Source: Sambucus nigra
Taxonomy: Eukaryota; Streptophyta; Magnoliopsida; Dipsacales; Adoxaceae
Direction: 5' to 3'
Assembly (NCBI GenBank): GCA_949130495.1
Contig: OX422219.1
Span: 270,491,111-270,555,110 of the forward strand
DNA length: 64,000 nucleotides
The position numbers were made by a program, and so were the translations under genes. The notes beneath the pieces were generated by a model, which was not told the origin of the DNA, ran no database searches, and saw only the letters and a program-made list of their open reading frames with translations. Positions 34,440-45,999 of this stretch are shown in pieces (within the stretch, counting starts at the first letter, position 1; each line of letters starts with the position of its first letter).

Positions 34440-35560
34440 AAAATTGACTAACATGGTAGCCGCCCTCGACCGTTTCATATCCAAATCCTTGGAAAAATTT
34501 TTACCTTTCTTTCAAGTACTTAGGAAATAAGGGAAGGAAGTATGGAATGATGAATACATCAGGGCACTTGAAGAAATAAAGAACTATTTGAGCAAAAAAA
34601 CACTGCTAACCACTCCAGATGATGGAGGCCCTTTATACTTGTATCTGGTAGAGTTCAATAGCGTTGTATTTTTAATGTTCGTTTGCAAAAAGAATGGGGG
34701 TCATGCTCCAATTTATTATGCAAGTAAAACATTGCTTGATGCTAAAAAATATACATGCTATTAGAAAAGCTTGCATAAGCATTGGTGATAACCTCTAGGA
34801 AGTTGAAACATTAATTCGAGGCGCGCACTATCATTATTCTAACCTTTTCCCATTTGAAAGCAATGCTTAGGAAGGCTGACCTATCCTTTTGGATGTCCAA
34901 GTGGTTGGTAGAACTCAAAATGTTTGATATCCAGCTTCAGCCTAGAAACTTGGCACATGGAAAGTTATAGCAGACTTCGTCATAAAATTTTCTAGTGATC
35001 AAGGACTAGTAGAGACTGGAAATGGAAGTAAATAATTTATCCTACAGTCAATCGAATAAGGTAATAGATGGGTATTATATGTTAATGTAGCCTAAAATTC
35101 GAAGGGGTGAGAATGGAGATAAATTGGTATCCCCAAAGAAGACAGTCCTCAAGCAGACAATTCTCTTGGGATTCAAAGCCTCTAACAATGAAGCTAAGTA
35201 TGAAACCTTCCTCAGCGGATTATAGAAAGCAATCTGCCTAGGAGAATTTCACCTTGATGACTTTTGCGACTCAAAACTGGTGTCAAATTAGATATCAAGA
35301 GACTAAAGCACTAGGGATGAGCGCATGGATGCATAACTTAAAGAAGCACAACACTTGGTTACCCAATTTAAGCATGTAAAAGTGCAACAATTCCCATGAG
35401 GGAACAATAGTCATGCAGACACACTAGCCACACTAGCTTTAGCTGTTGAGGGAGATATAAAATGGATAATTAAAGTGGAATACCTTGACCAAACCAGTAT
35501 CAGCAAAGGAAAATTTGCCAAGCAAGTTAATATCATCAATAGGACTTCAAGTTAGATAGA
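34440..35560 (+). pseudogene. T1 RNase H and second (archaeal-type) RNase H
   Basis: 34440-35000 is the gypsy RNase H region (APIYYASKTLLDAKKY near 34707-34755). 35100-35480 is a second RNase H: LGIQSL..SNNEAKYETFLSG, DDFCDSKLVSN, TRDERMDA, then GNNSHADTLATLALAVEGDI. A second RNase H of this type is a hallmark of the Tat lineage. Several stops. Confidence 0.75.
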
Positions 35561-35639
35561 TTCGATCACACAATACCAAAAGGAAGATGCCTTCCATTTG
35601 ATAAAATTAAAGCACATACAATACGTGTAAAATCTTATC

Positions 35640-36760
35640 GTTTCCACATAAAAAACATATCAAAAACTTTATCGGTGCTTTTTTCAAAATCGTACCTCTA
35701 ATGCATGCACCAAGATGACGTCGTATAGACCCTCTACGAGATTCATCCGGGGATATGTATGAGACACACGGGGGGTAGACCACTTGCGTTTACAGATAAA
35801 AAAGAGGGATACTAGTGTCCATATATGTAAAAGTACACAGTTGACTACATTCAAAAATGCAAGAACTGATAGCTCTTCTCGCCATTAGTATACAATCGAC
35901 CAATGACCTCAAGTCCTTCATAAGTCCTTAGCCATTTGTCCAGTGGGGTCTTATCATCATCGTCCCGTTGCCCCTCACGGATGGTAGTAGGAAGTACCTA
36001 TTGGTCGGAATAGACTACTTCTCTAGATAGGTTGAAGGATAACCCTTGACAAACATTGATATGTCAATATGACCAAGTTTGTATGGAAAAACCTCATAAT
36101 TCAGTTTATCATCCCTCAGATTATTATCACAAATAACAAAACTCAGTTCGATAGAAGCCTCGTTCAAAGATTCTACAATGAGCACAATATTAGGCACTAC
36201 TACAGTTCAGTGGCCTACTCCCTAAGTAACTAGCATGCAGAATCTTCCAACAAGACAGTCCTCGATGAAATTAAAAAATATTCAGAAAAATCAAAGGGAA
36301 TTTGGGTCAACTAACTCCCCCATGTTCTCTAGGTGTTCTAAATAACACTCAGATAATCAATGGGGGAACACCCATTACTTTGGCTTATGGAATGAAGGCA
36401 ATCATCCCAATGTAAGTAGTTCTTTTAACCATGAAGTCCATCTTAATCGATCAAGATCTGAACAATGAAACACTCAGATCAGAGCTTGACTTAAAACTTG
36501 ACTCTTACTAGTAGCAGTTGGCCAAGAAATACAACAAGGGTGTTAAAGTGAGAGGCTTAAGGTCAGGGACTACGTACTTAAAAAGATTGTGGGCAATGAT
36601 AAAAATCCCTCAAATGGGAACTTGGGCTCAGTTGGGAAGGCCCATTCAAAGTCATTCAAGATGAACTTACTGGGAGACTACCACAAAGAAACAATGAAGG
36701 AAATAGAGGTTCCCTGAGATTGGAATGCAGCCAATCTCAAGAAGTTTTACTTATAAAATT
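35640..36760 (+). pseudogene. T1 integrase remnant
   Basis: Core reads SKYLLVGIDYFSR (about 35990-36030), a Gly-Ile-Pro-like segment, then HSDNQWGNTHYFG and a C-terminal part (RLKVRDYVLKKIVGNDKN near 36550-36600, DWNAANLKKFYL at 36718-36753) that matches the Tat LRPRTWNA-NLKKYY ending. Stops throughout. Confidence 0.75.
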
Positions 36761-37480
36761 TTAGTTAATGAATATGATTTGTTTAAATTTTAAAGTTTCT
36801 GTAAGAAGTTCTTCTAAACTTCTTACACATAACTCTATTATTTGTTCCAAAGGGAATGCAAATAATCATTCAATAAAGAAGATCAATTAGTTGAATGAAT
36901 TCTCTTTAACATATTACTTATCACAATGATGATTATCTTTCCTTAAATGTCTTCTTTTATGGCTGACCAGTTGAGTGACCATAAACCAACTCTGAAAAAA
37001 GGTATGCGTACAAGACTAAGTGATCGGTAGGCCAACATAAAGAGTTTTGGTGAATAAAAAAACATGCACAATGGCTTATAGCCGATGAAAGGCCTAGTAG
37101 GAAACCCTAGGCACCTATTACCAACTGGGTCATAAGGAGGGTCTTATTGATCAAACTTATAAGGAAGGTCTTATTGATCAAACCCTAGGCACCTATGATC
37201 ACTATGAGGGAATTAAGCCAACCATATTTATATCCAATATTTCGAGTATCTCTCAAGACAGAGTCCATATTGAGAAGTTCCTCATCGTAACTATCCATTC
37301 ATACTTGGCGAGGTTATTCATGGAACAGGAATGTGAGATGATCAATCTTCTTAGTCAGACTTTTAATGGTTGATATGTTATTTATCAAAATCTTCTTGAT
37401 CTTCCCTAGATCTTCTTGCAGGAGACCTTACTGTTGCTTTTGGGAGGAGGATTGACCCTTGGCAATCATAACTTTGTCAT
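36761..37480 (+). other. T1 spacer between integrase and antisense ORF
   Basis: AT-rich sequence with no coding signal. 37130-37195 contains a short direct repeat (AGGAAGGTCTTATTGATCAAAC-like, two copies 40 bp apart). Confidence 0.5.
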
Positions 37481-40190
37481 TAAAGGCCTTTTAAGTTTTA
37501 TCTAATTCCTTAATGAGTTGGGCATTGTATTCTTCCAAAAGGGAGGCTCTTTCTCCTTCCTACTCACTTGGTTTGAACTTATTAACCTTAGATCATTTTT
37601 CTCATTCTCAATAATAGCGGCAACCTCTCTTGTGCCGACTAGATCATCGTGAATAATAAAATTTCTTCTCGAATGGGCAGATTCAACGGTGGCCACTCTC
37701 TCATCAATTCCATTCTCTCTTTTTAGATCGGTAACCCTTCATTATAAGTCGACCTTCATATTAGACAAATACATATTATGAAAACCTTTTTCATTAAAAA
37801 TCGTGTGATGAAACGTGAAAATATCTGTAACCACCCAATGAAAGAGTCGATGAAGATCCAAGTATGCCTCCTTTGTTTGAGCAGACACGTCAAAACCTAA
37901 GTGTTGGTCAATATCGTTATCCTCGTTATCTCATTCATGAACAGTAGTGAAGAGTCTTCTATGTCTTCTTTAAAAATTATTCTAAATAGTATCCAGTACT
38001 GCAAGTCTTACGTTAAACTGCATAATAAACAGTTAGATGTATATTCTCAGAAAAAAGAATACATGCGAAAATAATAAACAAGAGGAAACGGTTAATTCCA
38101 AATGAGTTATTTCATTGAAATAATTACAAATGGGAATAACGCCTACAAAGTTCAAAGAAAAAGAAAATACAAAGCTCCCTAAACAACTCTAGGGGGAATT
38201 CTTATCGACCTTCTCCTCCTCGGTAGTTTGGGAAACAACCATTGTCTCTAGTTTATTAGTGACGACAGCTTCCCCGACATGTGTCTAAACAGACTCATTA
38301 GCATCCAGTTGCTCTTCGACCTCCCCCTTAACACACTTCTCCTCCTTAACATGAGGAGGGGGATTATATGGTTCTCATTGAATAGGTGGAGTCTTCTGCA
38401 ACATCGGCCGTCGCAAGAGTCTGATCCCAACCATTATTGAAAAATACCTTGCTCGGGCATTCAATTTGATCTTCGGCCTTCAAAAAATCTTCGTCCTAAC
38501 CACGAGTGAAAGCATCCTCTTTGACTTTGGCTTTGGCCTCATCATCCCTTTTCATGGCATTCTCGACATCAATTTTTGCCTTCTTAGTATCTCTTTTACC
38601 CAAGTTAGTTGCAGTAACCAAGGCATTCGAGACGTCAATCCTCTTCTGAAGAATAATCTTCTCATCCTAAAAATCATTAACCTTCTTCTCCAACTTCTTC
38701 TCAATCATTTTTGCCGTATTTACTAATTAATCATCTGATAAATATTTTCTCAAACCTTCGAAGGCTGCCTCTACATCATTCCTCTCCAACAGATGATCAT
38801 AGTCAATTAAAAAACTACAACGATAAAAATGAGCAAGAATGAAACAACTTTTTTCATAAAATAAGCATAAGAGCTAAATTATGTGACAAACTTACAAGGG
38901 AGATGTTGTGGTTGACACGTCTGAGAAATCATCCATGGTTCAGGACAGAAGCAGCAACCCCATTAGCCGAAAAGACTACCAATAAAATCAGGCCGAGGGT
39001 AAGCTCGGGCTGAGCGACTACGGATTAGGCAACACCATTTCCCGTATCAGAAGCATATGTCCCCATAATAACTAGTGGGGAAGAAAGAGCATGGTCTTTT
39101 TTTTAACTTTTTTGAAATAGGTTGACGGTCCTTTGAAGGTTAATCACCTAGGGCTAATGGATTGGTTGGACCTCCAACCTCATTTTTCTTGATCGTCGCC
39201 TGAACAGGTTCATTATCCTTACTCGATGGACGAGTAAGGGGATTTCTGATATTCAAACTTTCATTTATCAGATTAACTTTCCTCTTTATAGACATAACTT
39301 AAGAAGAGTTTTCTAGAGGGAGGATAGTTTAAATGTCAAAAGGTCCAAAACTGAAGAGGTTCCCTCCTCTCTTGAACCCTTAAAATTGAATTTCTCATCA
39401 GTTAAAGCCTTTGGATCTTTCAAAATAATTGGGATGGTCGGAGCTTGTTCCACTTGATTTTTAATAGAAGAGGTATTAGAACTCTTAGCCAAACATGAAG
39501 GATGGCAACCTGCGATGATCAGCAGTTCCAAGCCTTTGCAGAATTGCCAAAACTTCTGAAGGTCGACGAAGTCAACTTCACTATCACGAGGAATTTCTTC
39601 TTACTATTATCGTCCATGAAAAGATAAAAATCAATTTCAATCAATCAAATGAGACAAAAGGTCCAAGACGCAAAATAACCATTATATCCCAACCTATTCC
39701 TTGCCTCTCTTGAGGATACCTCAACCTTTGACATACTTGACCCTCAGGAATGGGGGAATGTTTATAATTCTTCATGATGACGCCACGATCCCAATAATAT
39801 CCATAACTATGGCTTGAATGGGAACCTTCATCTCAGGTAGTAGGTACCCTCATAGGTCATAGCCCGCATATAATAATACATCATTTTCATAATACCAAGA
39901 TTGGTCCCATGTAATTTGTTAATTTGGTTAACACCACTAACGATCCTCCAAGTGTTCGAAGAAACATTGGCCGAGACCACATCAAAATATTGATAGAATT
40001 CAGGAATAGGCGGTTTGGGGTAAAAATCACTCCACACTCAGCTATGAAAATGGAAAATAGTCAATGGCCCTCAGGAAGCGCCAGGAGCTCACATGGGCGC
40101 TCAACAAGATCAACAATAACCCACGAAGGGACATGATGATCAAGTTTAAATCTTTCAATAGTGCCCTCATTAATGAAGTACACCATGTTT
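37480..40190 (-). pseudogene. T1 antisense ORF between integrase and 3' LTR
   Basis: Read on the minus strand from 40190. A domain with NTWRIVSGVNQINKLHGTNL (about 39930) and YYYMRAMTYEGTYYLR (39828-39875) resembles the 'putative gypsy-type transposon' domain that plant annotations often carry (LHPN-WRIL-GF-IL). Next comes a charged segment (39531-39313), then a Lys/Glu/Ala-rich coiled-coil-like stretch (38750-38460: EKKLEKKVND, KKAKIDVENAMKRDDEAKAK), and a SKVFFNNGWDQTLATADV phrase that matches KAICKKGWDNNLEKAGVS in T2. Antisense ORFs in this place are known from Retand-type Tat elements. Function unknown. Many stops. Confidence 0.6.
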
Positions 40191-40652
40191 AGAGAATGGC
40201 AACTTAGAAAAAGAATCAAGAGAAAAAATTGAGAAAACACAATAAAACGAGAGAAAAGAAGACGAGTGTGCTTATAGTGAAAACGAAGTTGAGGAAAACC
40301 TTATGCAAAGTTGTGTAGGTTTTTGAAATGAAAGAGAAGAGAGGTAACCAATTTTTTATGGTGTAATATGGCTTTGGGCTTCCCTATATACCAATCGTGA
40401 TGCACGTGTGACGGGTACCAAAGAGGCGGTTGCATTTTCCCCCCAGTTAAGAAAAGAAGATGAAATTACTAATGGGCTCATAGGGCACTCAACAGAGTAA
40501 GGCTCTCTAACTTCTAGGGAATTTATGACATTGCCTTCCTACTAGAAAATGACCTTATTATCCTTATCGGATGGAGATGTACCAAAGCATCAATAGTCAA
40601 CCTAAACACAAAGCCCAACAACCTCAAAGCAAACCTGATCTTTTGGGGCAAT

Positions 40653-41091
40653 TATGGGGACTAGAAATACGATAACACGTGACTTTCATGTGCTCGACAT
40701 AATCCTCCAAACTTCTTGTGCACCAAGTTAACAAAGAGTTCAATTCACAGAAGACTCCCATGTATCTATCACTTGGAACCATTCAAGCTGATAAGGGATT
40801 CCAAATTTCTAGAGATAGCTATTAATGGAGATTAAGACTCTCCTAAGCTCCCCTATAAATGTAAACCTGTCCCTCATTGGGAGGGTCATGTGATATTATA
40901 TCGTCGAGAAATACTTGAACTCTGTCGACCAGTTCTCTGAGTCAATAGAAGAACAAACCCCAAATCCCATAGACGTAGGAATATTATCGAACCACGTAGA
41001 GCTTGCATTATGTATTCTTGGTTTTCTTCTTTGAATACTTCTCCTAATTTAGGTTGTGCGCATAGAATTCACACATTGTAGGAATTTACCA
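40653..41091 (+). repeat. T1 3' LTR
   Basis: Follows a purine-rich CTTTTGGGG tract. It matches the 5' LTR over its length with numerous substitutions. TATA box CCCCTATAAATGTAAAC near 40853. Confidence 0.8.
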
Positions 41092-41828
41092 CATAGAGAA
41101 AACAGTAAACAAAAGGATTCCAAAAAATATAAAATGTAGTTATTGTTGGAATAAATAAAAGCCGTACTCCTTTTAATTGTTCATTATTTAAGCTTAAATT
41201 GAGAAAATTAGGTTCCAGATTTATTTTATTCTATGCTTTATCATTACTTCAAGTTTGATCCCCAATCACTTTAAATCCCAAATTTCTTTATTTCATAGTC
41301 CTCATCCAGCCTACTCTATAACTTTATGAAAGGCCTATGTGATCCTTAGGTAAATAGGATATTGAATTCAATGTAATTGACACGAGTTACTAGGATTTAT
41401 TTCACCTTTTTTAATGAACAATATCTTTCATGAGATTACTTTTTTGTTTAAAGTTAGCATTTTTCATTATTGGCATTTGTGCAACCTTGGCACTAATTAT
41501 AGTTACTCTTTATGTCCACGTGCCTAGAGTGTACATTTTTTCATAGCATTTCATTTGTAGAGTGTAATCCCCGATGAGAATTGAGTTAAATTGCAACTCA
41601 ACTTTTATCCGGATTATAAGAGTTTTAACTGAATCAGAGATTATTTTTGTTTCGCACACCACACACTTTCATGATTTCAAGATATATAGTATTTTCAATA
41701 ATATTGTTAGTTTAAGAACTCTCACACATTAATGTCTTGTTAAAATCTTTTCATGATGTTGAGTTTTTACTTGGATTGTGGGAAATTATTTTGACAAAAC
41801 TTGATGTTTGTATGTATTATCCATGGAA

Positions 41829-41903
41829 ACCTTCACGAGACAAAACTCGTCCACTAGGGTAATATAGGAGTTTAACGGCTTCTTGCATAGGCTAAATGTA
41901 GTC
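41829..41903 (+). other. conserved triple-hairpin block, B2 copy
   Basis: ACGAG-ACAAAA-CTCGT, CTAGGGTAATATAGG and TTGCATAGGCTAAATGTAG. The first stem is intact, the third partly decayed. Confidence 0.6.
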
Positions 41904-42410
41904 ATACTCCTGTGAAAGTGGGTTTTTATTATTTTTATTCGGGTTGGTCTGTCTTTTTTTCCTCATTTGCATTCCTCTTTATCACTAGGGACTAGTAATG
42001 TGTAAGTTACAGGGTGTGATTAGTCACCAATATTGCATTTAGTACCCTTTATTCTTGTGCATTCCAACATACTTGTATCCGTTAATTCCTATATTTAAGG
42101 TCTTATATTTTACGACATTTTTTCTTCGTGTTTATATGTTTTGCAAGGTTTATTTGAAATTTTGTAGGTAGTGGGAATGCATAATGTGAAGTTGGATGCA
42201 TTTAGGAAAGTTTCATCACAAGATACAACTTTAGAGGAACTTTTGTAATTTTATAGTTCTTAATTTAGATTTTCTTCTCTATGATTGCGTATCTCTTCGA
42301 ATTATCTTCACATGGCCACTGACTGCGCATCATTCTGAATCTGAATGATCAAGTTATGGCCATGTTCTTGATGTGTTCCAATTATGAGGAGAATTGAGTT
42401 GGCCCACGTC

Positions 42411-42520
42411 ATCGATTGATCGACAGATTTCATCAATCGATCGACCAACTTTTTTCCGTCACAAAGCTTTTTTCCATTTATAAGGTCTATCGATCGATGA
42501 AATCCACTCATCGATCGATG
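42411..42520 (+). promoter_or_regulatory. ATCGATCGAT palindrome array, B2 LTR
   Basis: Four palindromic sites in 110 bp, B2's version of the array in the B1, A1 and A2 LTRs. Confidence 0.7.
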
Positions 42521-42661
42521 GGTGCTGACGTCCATTTTCACAATCTTTTAGTTTTAAGTTTTTATTTATTTTTTTCATTTTCATTTCTAATTAACTATAA
42601 ACATAACACTATTTGTTTTAAATTATTCCCACATAGTTTTAGGTCTTGTCTCTTTGAGATC

Positions 42662-42694
42662 TTCTCTCTCTCTCTCTCCCCCCCCCCCCCCCCC
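42662..42694 (+). repeat. CT microsatellite followed by 17 C
   Basis: A short CT run passes into an uninterrupted C homopolymer in the B2 LTR. Confidence 0.85.
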
Positions 42695-43736
42695 TTCCCT
42701 CTCGGTATTTTTCATTTCCATGTGTATGTAAATCATTATTCATCATCACTTTCATTTTTTATGCTTAGTAACCTAGTTTTTTACGCTTTCATAGCTCAAT
42801 TTAATTGCCTTGTAATATAGTTTTCACTTTTATACCATTAAATTAGTTGATTTCAATTGTATCTTGCTTTCTTCCATACTTAGCTATAATTAACCCTTAA
42901 AATACTTCCTAGCTAATTAAATTGTGTTGAGAATGTTGAACTCACCTCCGATTTTTGATTACTTTGCTATGATAGGATGGTATAGGCTTATTTTAATGAA
43001 TTTATTGTTCTTGATTTTACACCTAGGGACCTTGATGGTGGTAAATCATGTATTCACCATATTGGCGACCTTTCGTGTGTGATTTCGAGAGTATGTTGAC
43101 GTCAAGCTCGTGTTTAGGCTTTATGAGAATTTAAGGAGTGACGCCCTAGGTTTAAATGATTGTTTAACTGAGTATTAATCTTATTTTAAGCTAATCTAAC
43201 CATGTAATCATTTATGCTATGTATTCCGTAACGAGGGATATTATTCTCAACCTATAACTATATTTCTTATCAATTAATTTAGTTTCAATGTGTCTAGATT
43301 AATTATAGTACAAATATTTTAAAATAAATATCATATTTACACTTCTATTTGTGAAGTAATAAATTGATTAAATTCTAGAAAATTTATCTGTGGATTCGAT
43401 ACCTGAACTAGCTGCTATACTAATAAAACAAGTGTAGTTAAAGTTTAGAATTTTGAATTTAGTGTTGAATCGATAACAATGACTAGCGTATTTATATGAC
43501 CGCTCGGTTTCCCCTTAATCAAACAAATATTAGATGATGAACTAGTTCCAATCACAAACTAACTAATAACTACCTTATTTGCCTAAATATCCTTCACCAT
43601 TTCGTGACCTCGGGGTCATTACTGGCATTCTCATTATTCATGCCATGAGATAGCTTTCGAATGAAGATGAACAAGTCTAGTCTTGAAATCTTGCCCACTC
43701 GCATATTTTTTTGGCACTAAATCACATCATGTAATT

Positions 43737-43858
<122 letters not shown>

Positions 43859-43873
43859 TCTCATGCATACCCC

Positions 43874-44219
43874 AGTTTGCATACCGCTGGCGCGGATCAT
43901 TTTCGATAAAATAGTAAAAAAAATATTTTTAAGCTAATTTTTTTTTATGATTTTTAAACATTTCAGTAGGACCATAAAAAAAATTCAACTCAAAATGAAT
44001 TTTTTTACTATTTTAAAAAAATCTGTCAAACTTTGTGAGTTTTTAACAACTTAAAAAGTGACAAAGTTTGACAATTTTTTTTAAAAATAGCAAAACAATT
44101 CATTTTGAGTTGATTTTTTTATGATCCTACTGAAATATTTAAAAACCATAAAAAAAAAAAAATCCCAAATTATTTTTCACTATTTTAAAAAAATGGTCAA
44201 AACGGAGAGTATGCAAACT
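43874..44219. mobile_element. foldback (inverted-repeat) element 1
   Basis: The left end AGTTTGCATAC and right end GTATGCAAACT are perfect inverted repeats, and the arms continue to match to the centre near 44047: CATTTCAGTAGGACCATAAA pairs with the TTTATGATCCTACTGAAATA region, and TCAACTCAAAATGAATT pairs with AATTCATTTTGAGTTGA. The whole 346 bp can fold into one long hairpin. It encodes nothing. It looks like a MITE or foldback element; I cannot name its family and see no clear target duplication. Confidence 0.75.
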
Positions 44220-44228
44220 ATAAAAAAA

Positions 44229-44312
44229 TGTTAACAATTGATTTTTTTTGCATTTTTGCATCTCATATATATATAATTTTTTTAAATGTTAACAATTGAT
44301 TTTTTTTTTGCA
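44229..44312 (+). repeat. direct repeat TGTTAACAATTGATTTTTTT
   Basis: Two copies about 57 bp apart (44229 and 44287), between the first foldback and the hAT-like element. The GCATCTCATATA phrase in between has an inverted partner at 44370-44385. Confidence 0.65.
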
Positions 44313-44529
44313 GATGATCTCTATGGTGAGGCATCTATAACAAAAATTGATCCAAACGTGAGTGAGATCATATGAGATGCAAAAATGATAAAAATGTATA
44401 TTGTCGGCCATTGAAACTTTTGATGATCATCACACTGACTTTTAGATAGAATTTTCTAAAGAAATTTTTTGTAGAGAATCTTCTCACTATGCATATCATC
44501 TCTAAAAAAATAATCACGTCCGCGCATGA

Positions 44530-44531
44530 GA

Positions 44532-44596
<65 letters not shown>
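44530..44596 (+). repeat. CT then AT microsatellite
   Basis: A short CT run (44530-44549) then about 23 AT units that end exactly where the hAT-like element begins. Confidence 0.9.
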
Positions 44597-44599
<3 letters not shown>

Positions 44600-45000
44600 T
44601 GTTCTAAAAAACCCGCCTAGGCTTAAGGCTTGGGAGAAACGTCTCGCCTTACGCTTTTCACGCCTTATTCTTGGTAAAACCTTTACGGCGCACTTTTTTC
44701 TAAAAACAACAATGCCTTAGGGAAACGATGTCGCCTTTTAAAGAATTTGCTTACAAACCGGACCTTTATCTTATCCAAAATAATTAGATAGTATTTTAAT
44801 TTGCATATATTCAGACATATTTTTATGATATGTGCAATTTTTGTATTTTAATAGCCTTGTTATGGTTAAAAAATATTAAAATATATTAAGAAGGCCTAAA
44901 CGCCTTTTCACGCATTTTTACGCCTAGGCCCGCCTAGGCTTTCAAGGCTTAAGGCTTGGCCTCCACGCCTCAGTCACGCCCCGCGTTTTTTAGAACCTTG
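44597..45000. mobile_element. hAT-like MITE
   Basis: 404 bp. Left end CACTGTTCTAAAAAACCCGC and right end (reverse strand) CAAGGTTCTAAAAAACGCGG are imperfect terminal inverted repeats of a type common in plant hAT MITEs. Flanking 8 bp are ATATATAT and ATGTATAT, an 8-bp duplication with one mismatch. Both subterminal regions are rich in GCCTAGGC and AAGGCTTAAGGCTT motifs. No transposase, so it is non-autonomous. Confidence 0.7.
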
Positions 45001-45040
45001 ATGTATATATATATATATATATATACTCAGGATCGGTATC

Positions 45041-45230
45041 TAAACATTTCATTCATATGCTATAAAAAATTCGGATCAAAATATTTTTTTACTATTTTAA
45101 AAAAATCGATCAAATATATGTTAGTTTTAAATTGATTAAAACTAATATATGTTTCGCCGATTTTTCTAAAATAGTAAAAAAAAATGTATTTTTAACTGAA
45201 TTTTTTATAGGGTATCCATGGAATGTTTAG
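45041..45230. mobile_element. foldback element 2, related to element 1
   Basis: Arms TAAACATTTCATTCATATGC and the reverse strand of CATGGAATGTTTAG bound a hairpin centred near 45131 (TTAGTTTTAAATTGATTAAAACTAA, cut here for length). It shares TTTTTTACTATTTTAAAAAA and the CATTTC end motif with the element at 43874, so both belong to one family. Confidence 0.65.
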
Positions 45231-45507
45231 AAATCATGTAAAAATATACTCCAAAATAATTTTTTTTTACTACTTTTACAAAATTAATCCGCAACTCATA
45301 ACCTCATTTAAGGTATTTATTGAAACCGGACTGTATATATATAATATTTTCTGTATGGAGAGCTTGACACGTCTTTTAAATTGAATGTTTCTTCTATTGC
45401 ACTGTTTTAATACACTTGATAGTTCTGATCTTCTCTCCCATCTGATGTTAAATGAATTACCACCATCTAACATCTTACATAGTTAATCTAAAAGCAGCCT
45501 CAATAAA

Positions 45508-45524
45508 AAAAAAAAAAAAAAATT
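45508..45524 (+). repeat. A homopolymer
   Basis: About 18 A in AT-rich intergenic DNA. Nothing else is recognised between 45231 and 45800 except a CT run at 45762-45780. Confidence 0.85.
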
Positions 45525-45810
45525 GCTTTTTATTAAGTTCTCACATTTGCATCCTCTTCTATCATAATAATTTTAGAATTTTATTAGACACTCATTTATC
45601 TTCCTCATTTTGACTGCAAATCTCTTTGCATCCCTCACGCCCAAATGTTATTATCATTGAAATCATATGTGAAACAAAACCCACAAAATCATTCCTATGT
45701 AATAGATTGACAAAATTTAGCTGGACAAAAGTATAAGTTTTGTTATTCATATTTTAATTACTCTCTCGCTCTCTCTCTCTTATTTTTTTTAATGGAAAAT
45801 AATAGTGAGA

Positions 45811-45963
45811 GCCGGTTCGTGGACATATTTGGGGGACACGGTGACGTGTCAGACGCGTCAAATCCAGCCAATGTGTACGTGACACGCTTTTACATCACAT
45901 TGGGTGGATTTGACGTATCTGACACGTCACCGTGTCCCTCAAATGTGTCTACAAATCGGATCC
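45811..45963. mobile_element. GC-richer foldback element 3
   Basis: The left arm 45811-45875 (GGGGGACACGGTGACGTGTC, AGACGCGTCAAATCCAGCC) is the near-perfect inverse of 45896-45963 (CTGACACGTCACCGTGTCCC preceded by TGGATTTGACGTA), with a 20-bp spacer. The composition differs from the AT-rich surroundings, so it probably arrived as a unit. No coding capacity; family unknown. Confidence 0.7.
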
Positions 45964-45999
45964 ATGTAGCATCACTCTTTTTTTATTTTTAATACCAAG

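Larger units (their letters stand above)
31533..41091 (+). mobile_element. Tat-lineage Ty3/gypsy element T1
   Basis: About 9.6 kb. LTRs of about 440 bp (31533-31970 and 40653-41091) share AATACGATAACACGTGACTT-like starts, AAGCTCCCCTATAAATG, GACCAGTTCT and AAGAACAAACCCCAAAT. Next to the left LTR is a Tat-type primer site. Order: gag, protease, RT, RNase H, a second archaeal-type RNase H, integrase, then a long minus-strand ORF before the 3' LTR, as in Retand/Tat elements. Everything is heavily mutated. I could not find a convincing target duplication. It inserted into B2. Confidence 0.85.
29396..43521 (+). mobile_element. B2, 5'-truncated relative of B1, interrupted by Tat element T1
   Basis: Plus-strand remnant: decayed first ORF (29399-30060), second polypurine-like motif (30692-30724), AT-rich sequence that matches B1 (around 31290-31400), the T1 insertion, then the hairpin block, a GTAAGTTACAGGGTG purine tract and a 1505-bp LTR. 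No 5' LTR or primer site is visible; the left edge runs straight into Tekay sequence. No recognisable third ORF is left in the 630 bp between the first ORF and the second purine motif. Confidence 0.7.
42017..43521 (+). repeat. B2 3' LTR
   Basis: Follows GTAAGTTACAGGGTG. Starts TGATTAGTCACC and ends CCCCTTAATCA, the same terminal bases as B1 on its own strand. Palindrome sites ATCGATTGATCGA, CAATCGATCGACC, TATCGATCGATGA and CATCGATCGATGGG lie at 42411-42520. TATTTTACGACATT-type AT-rich DNA and a TTTGCAAGG phrase parallel the B1 LTR. Confidence 0.75.
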
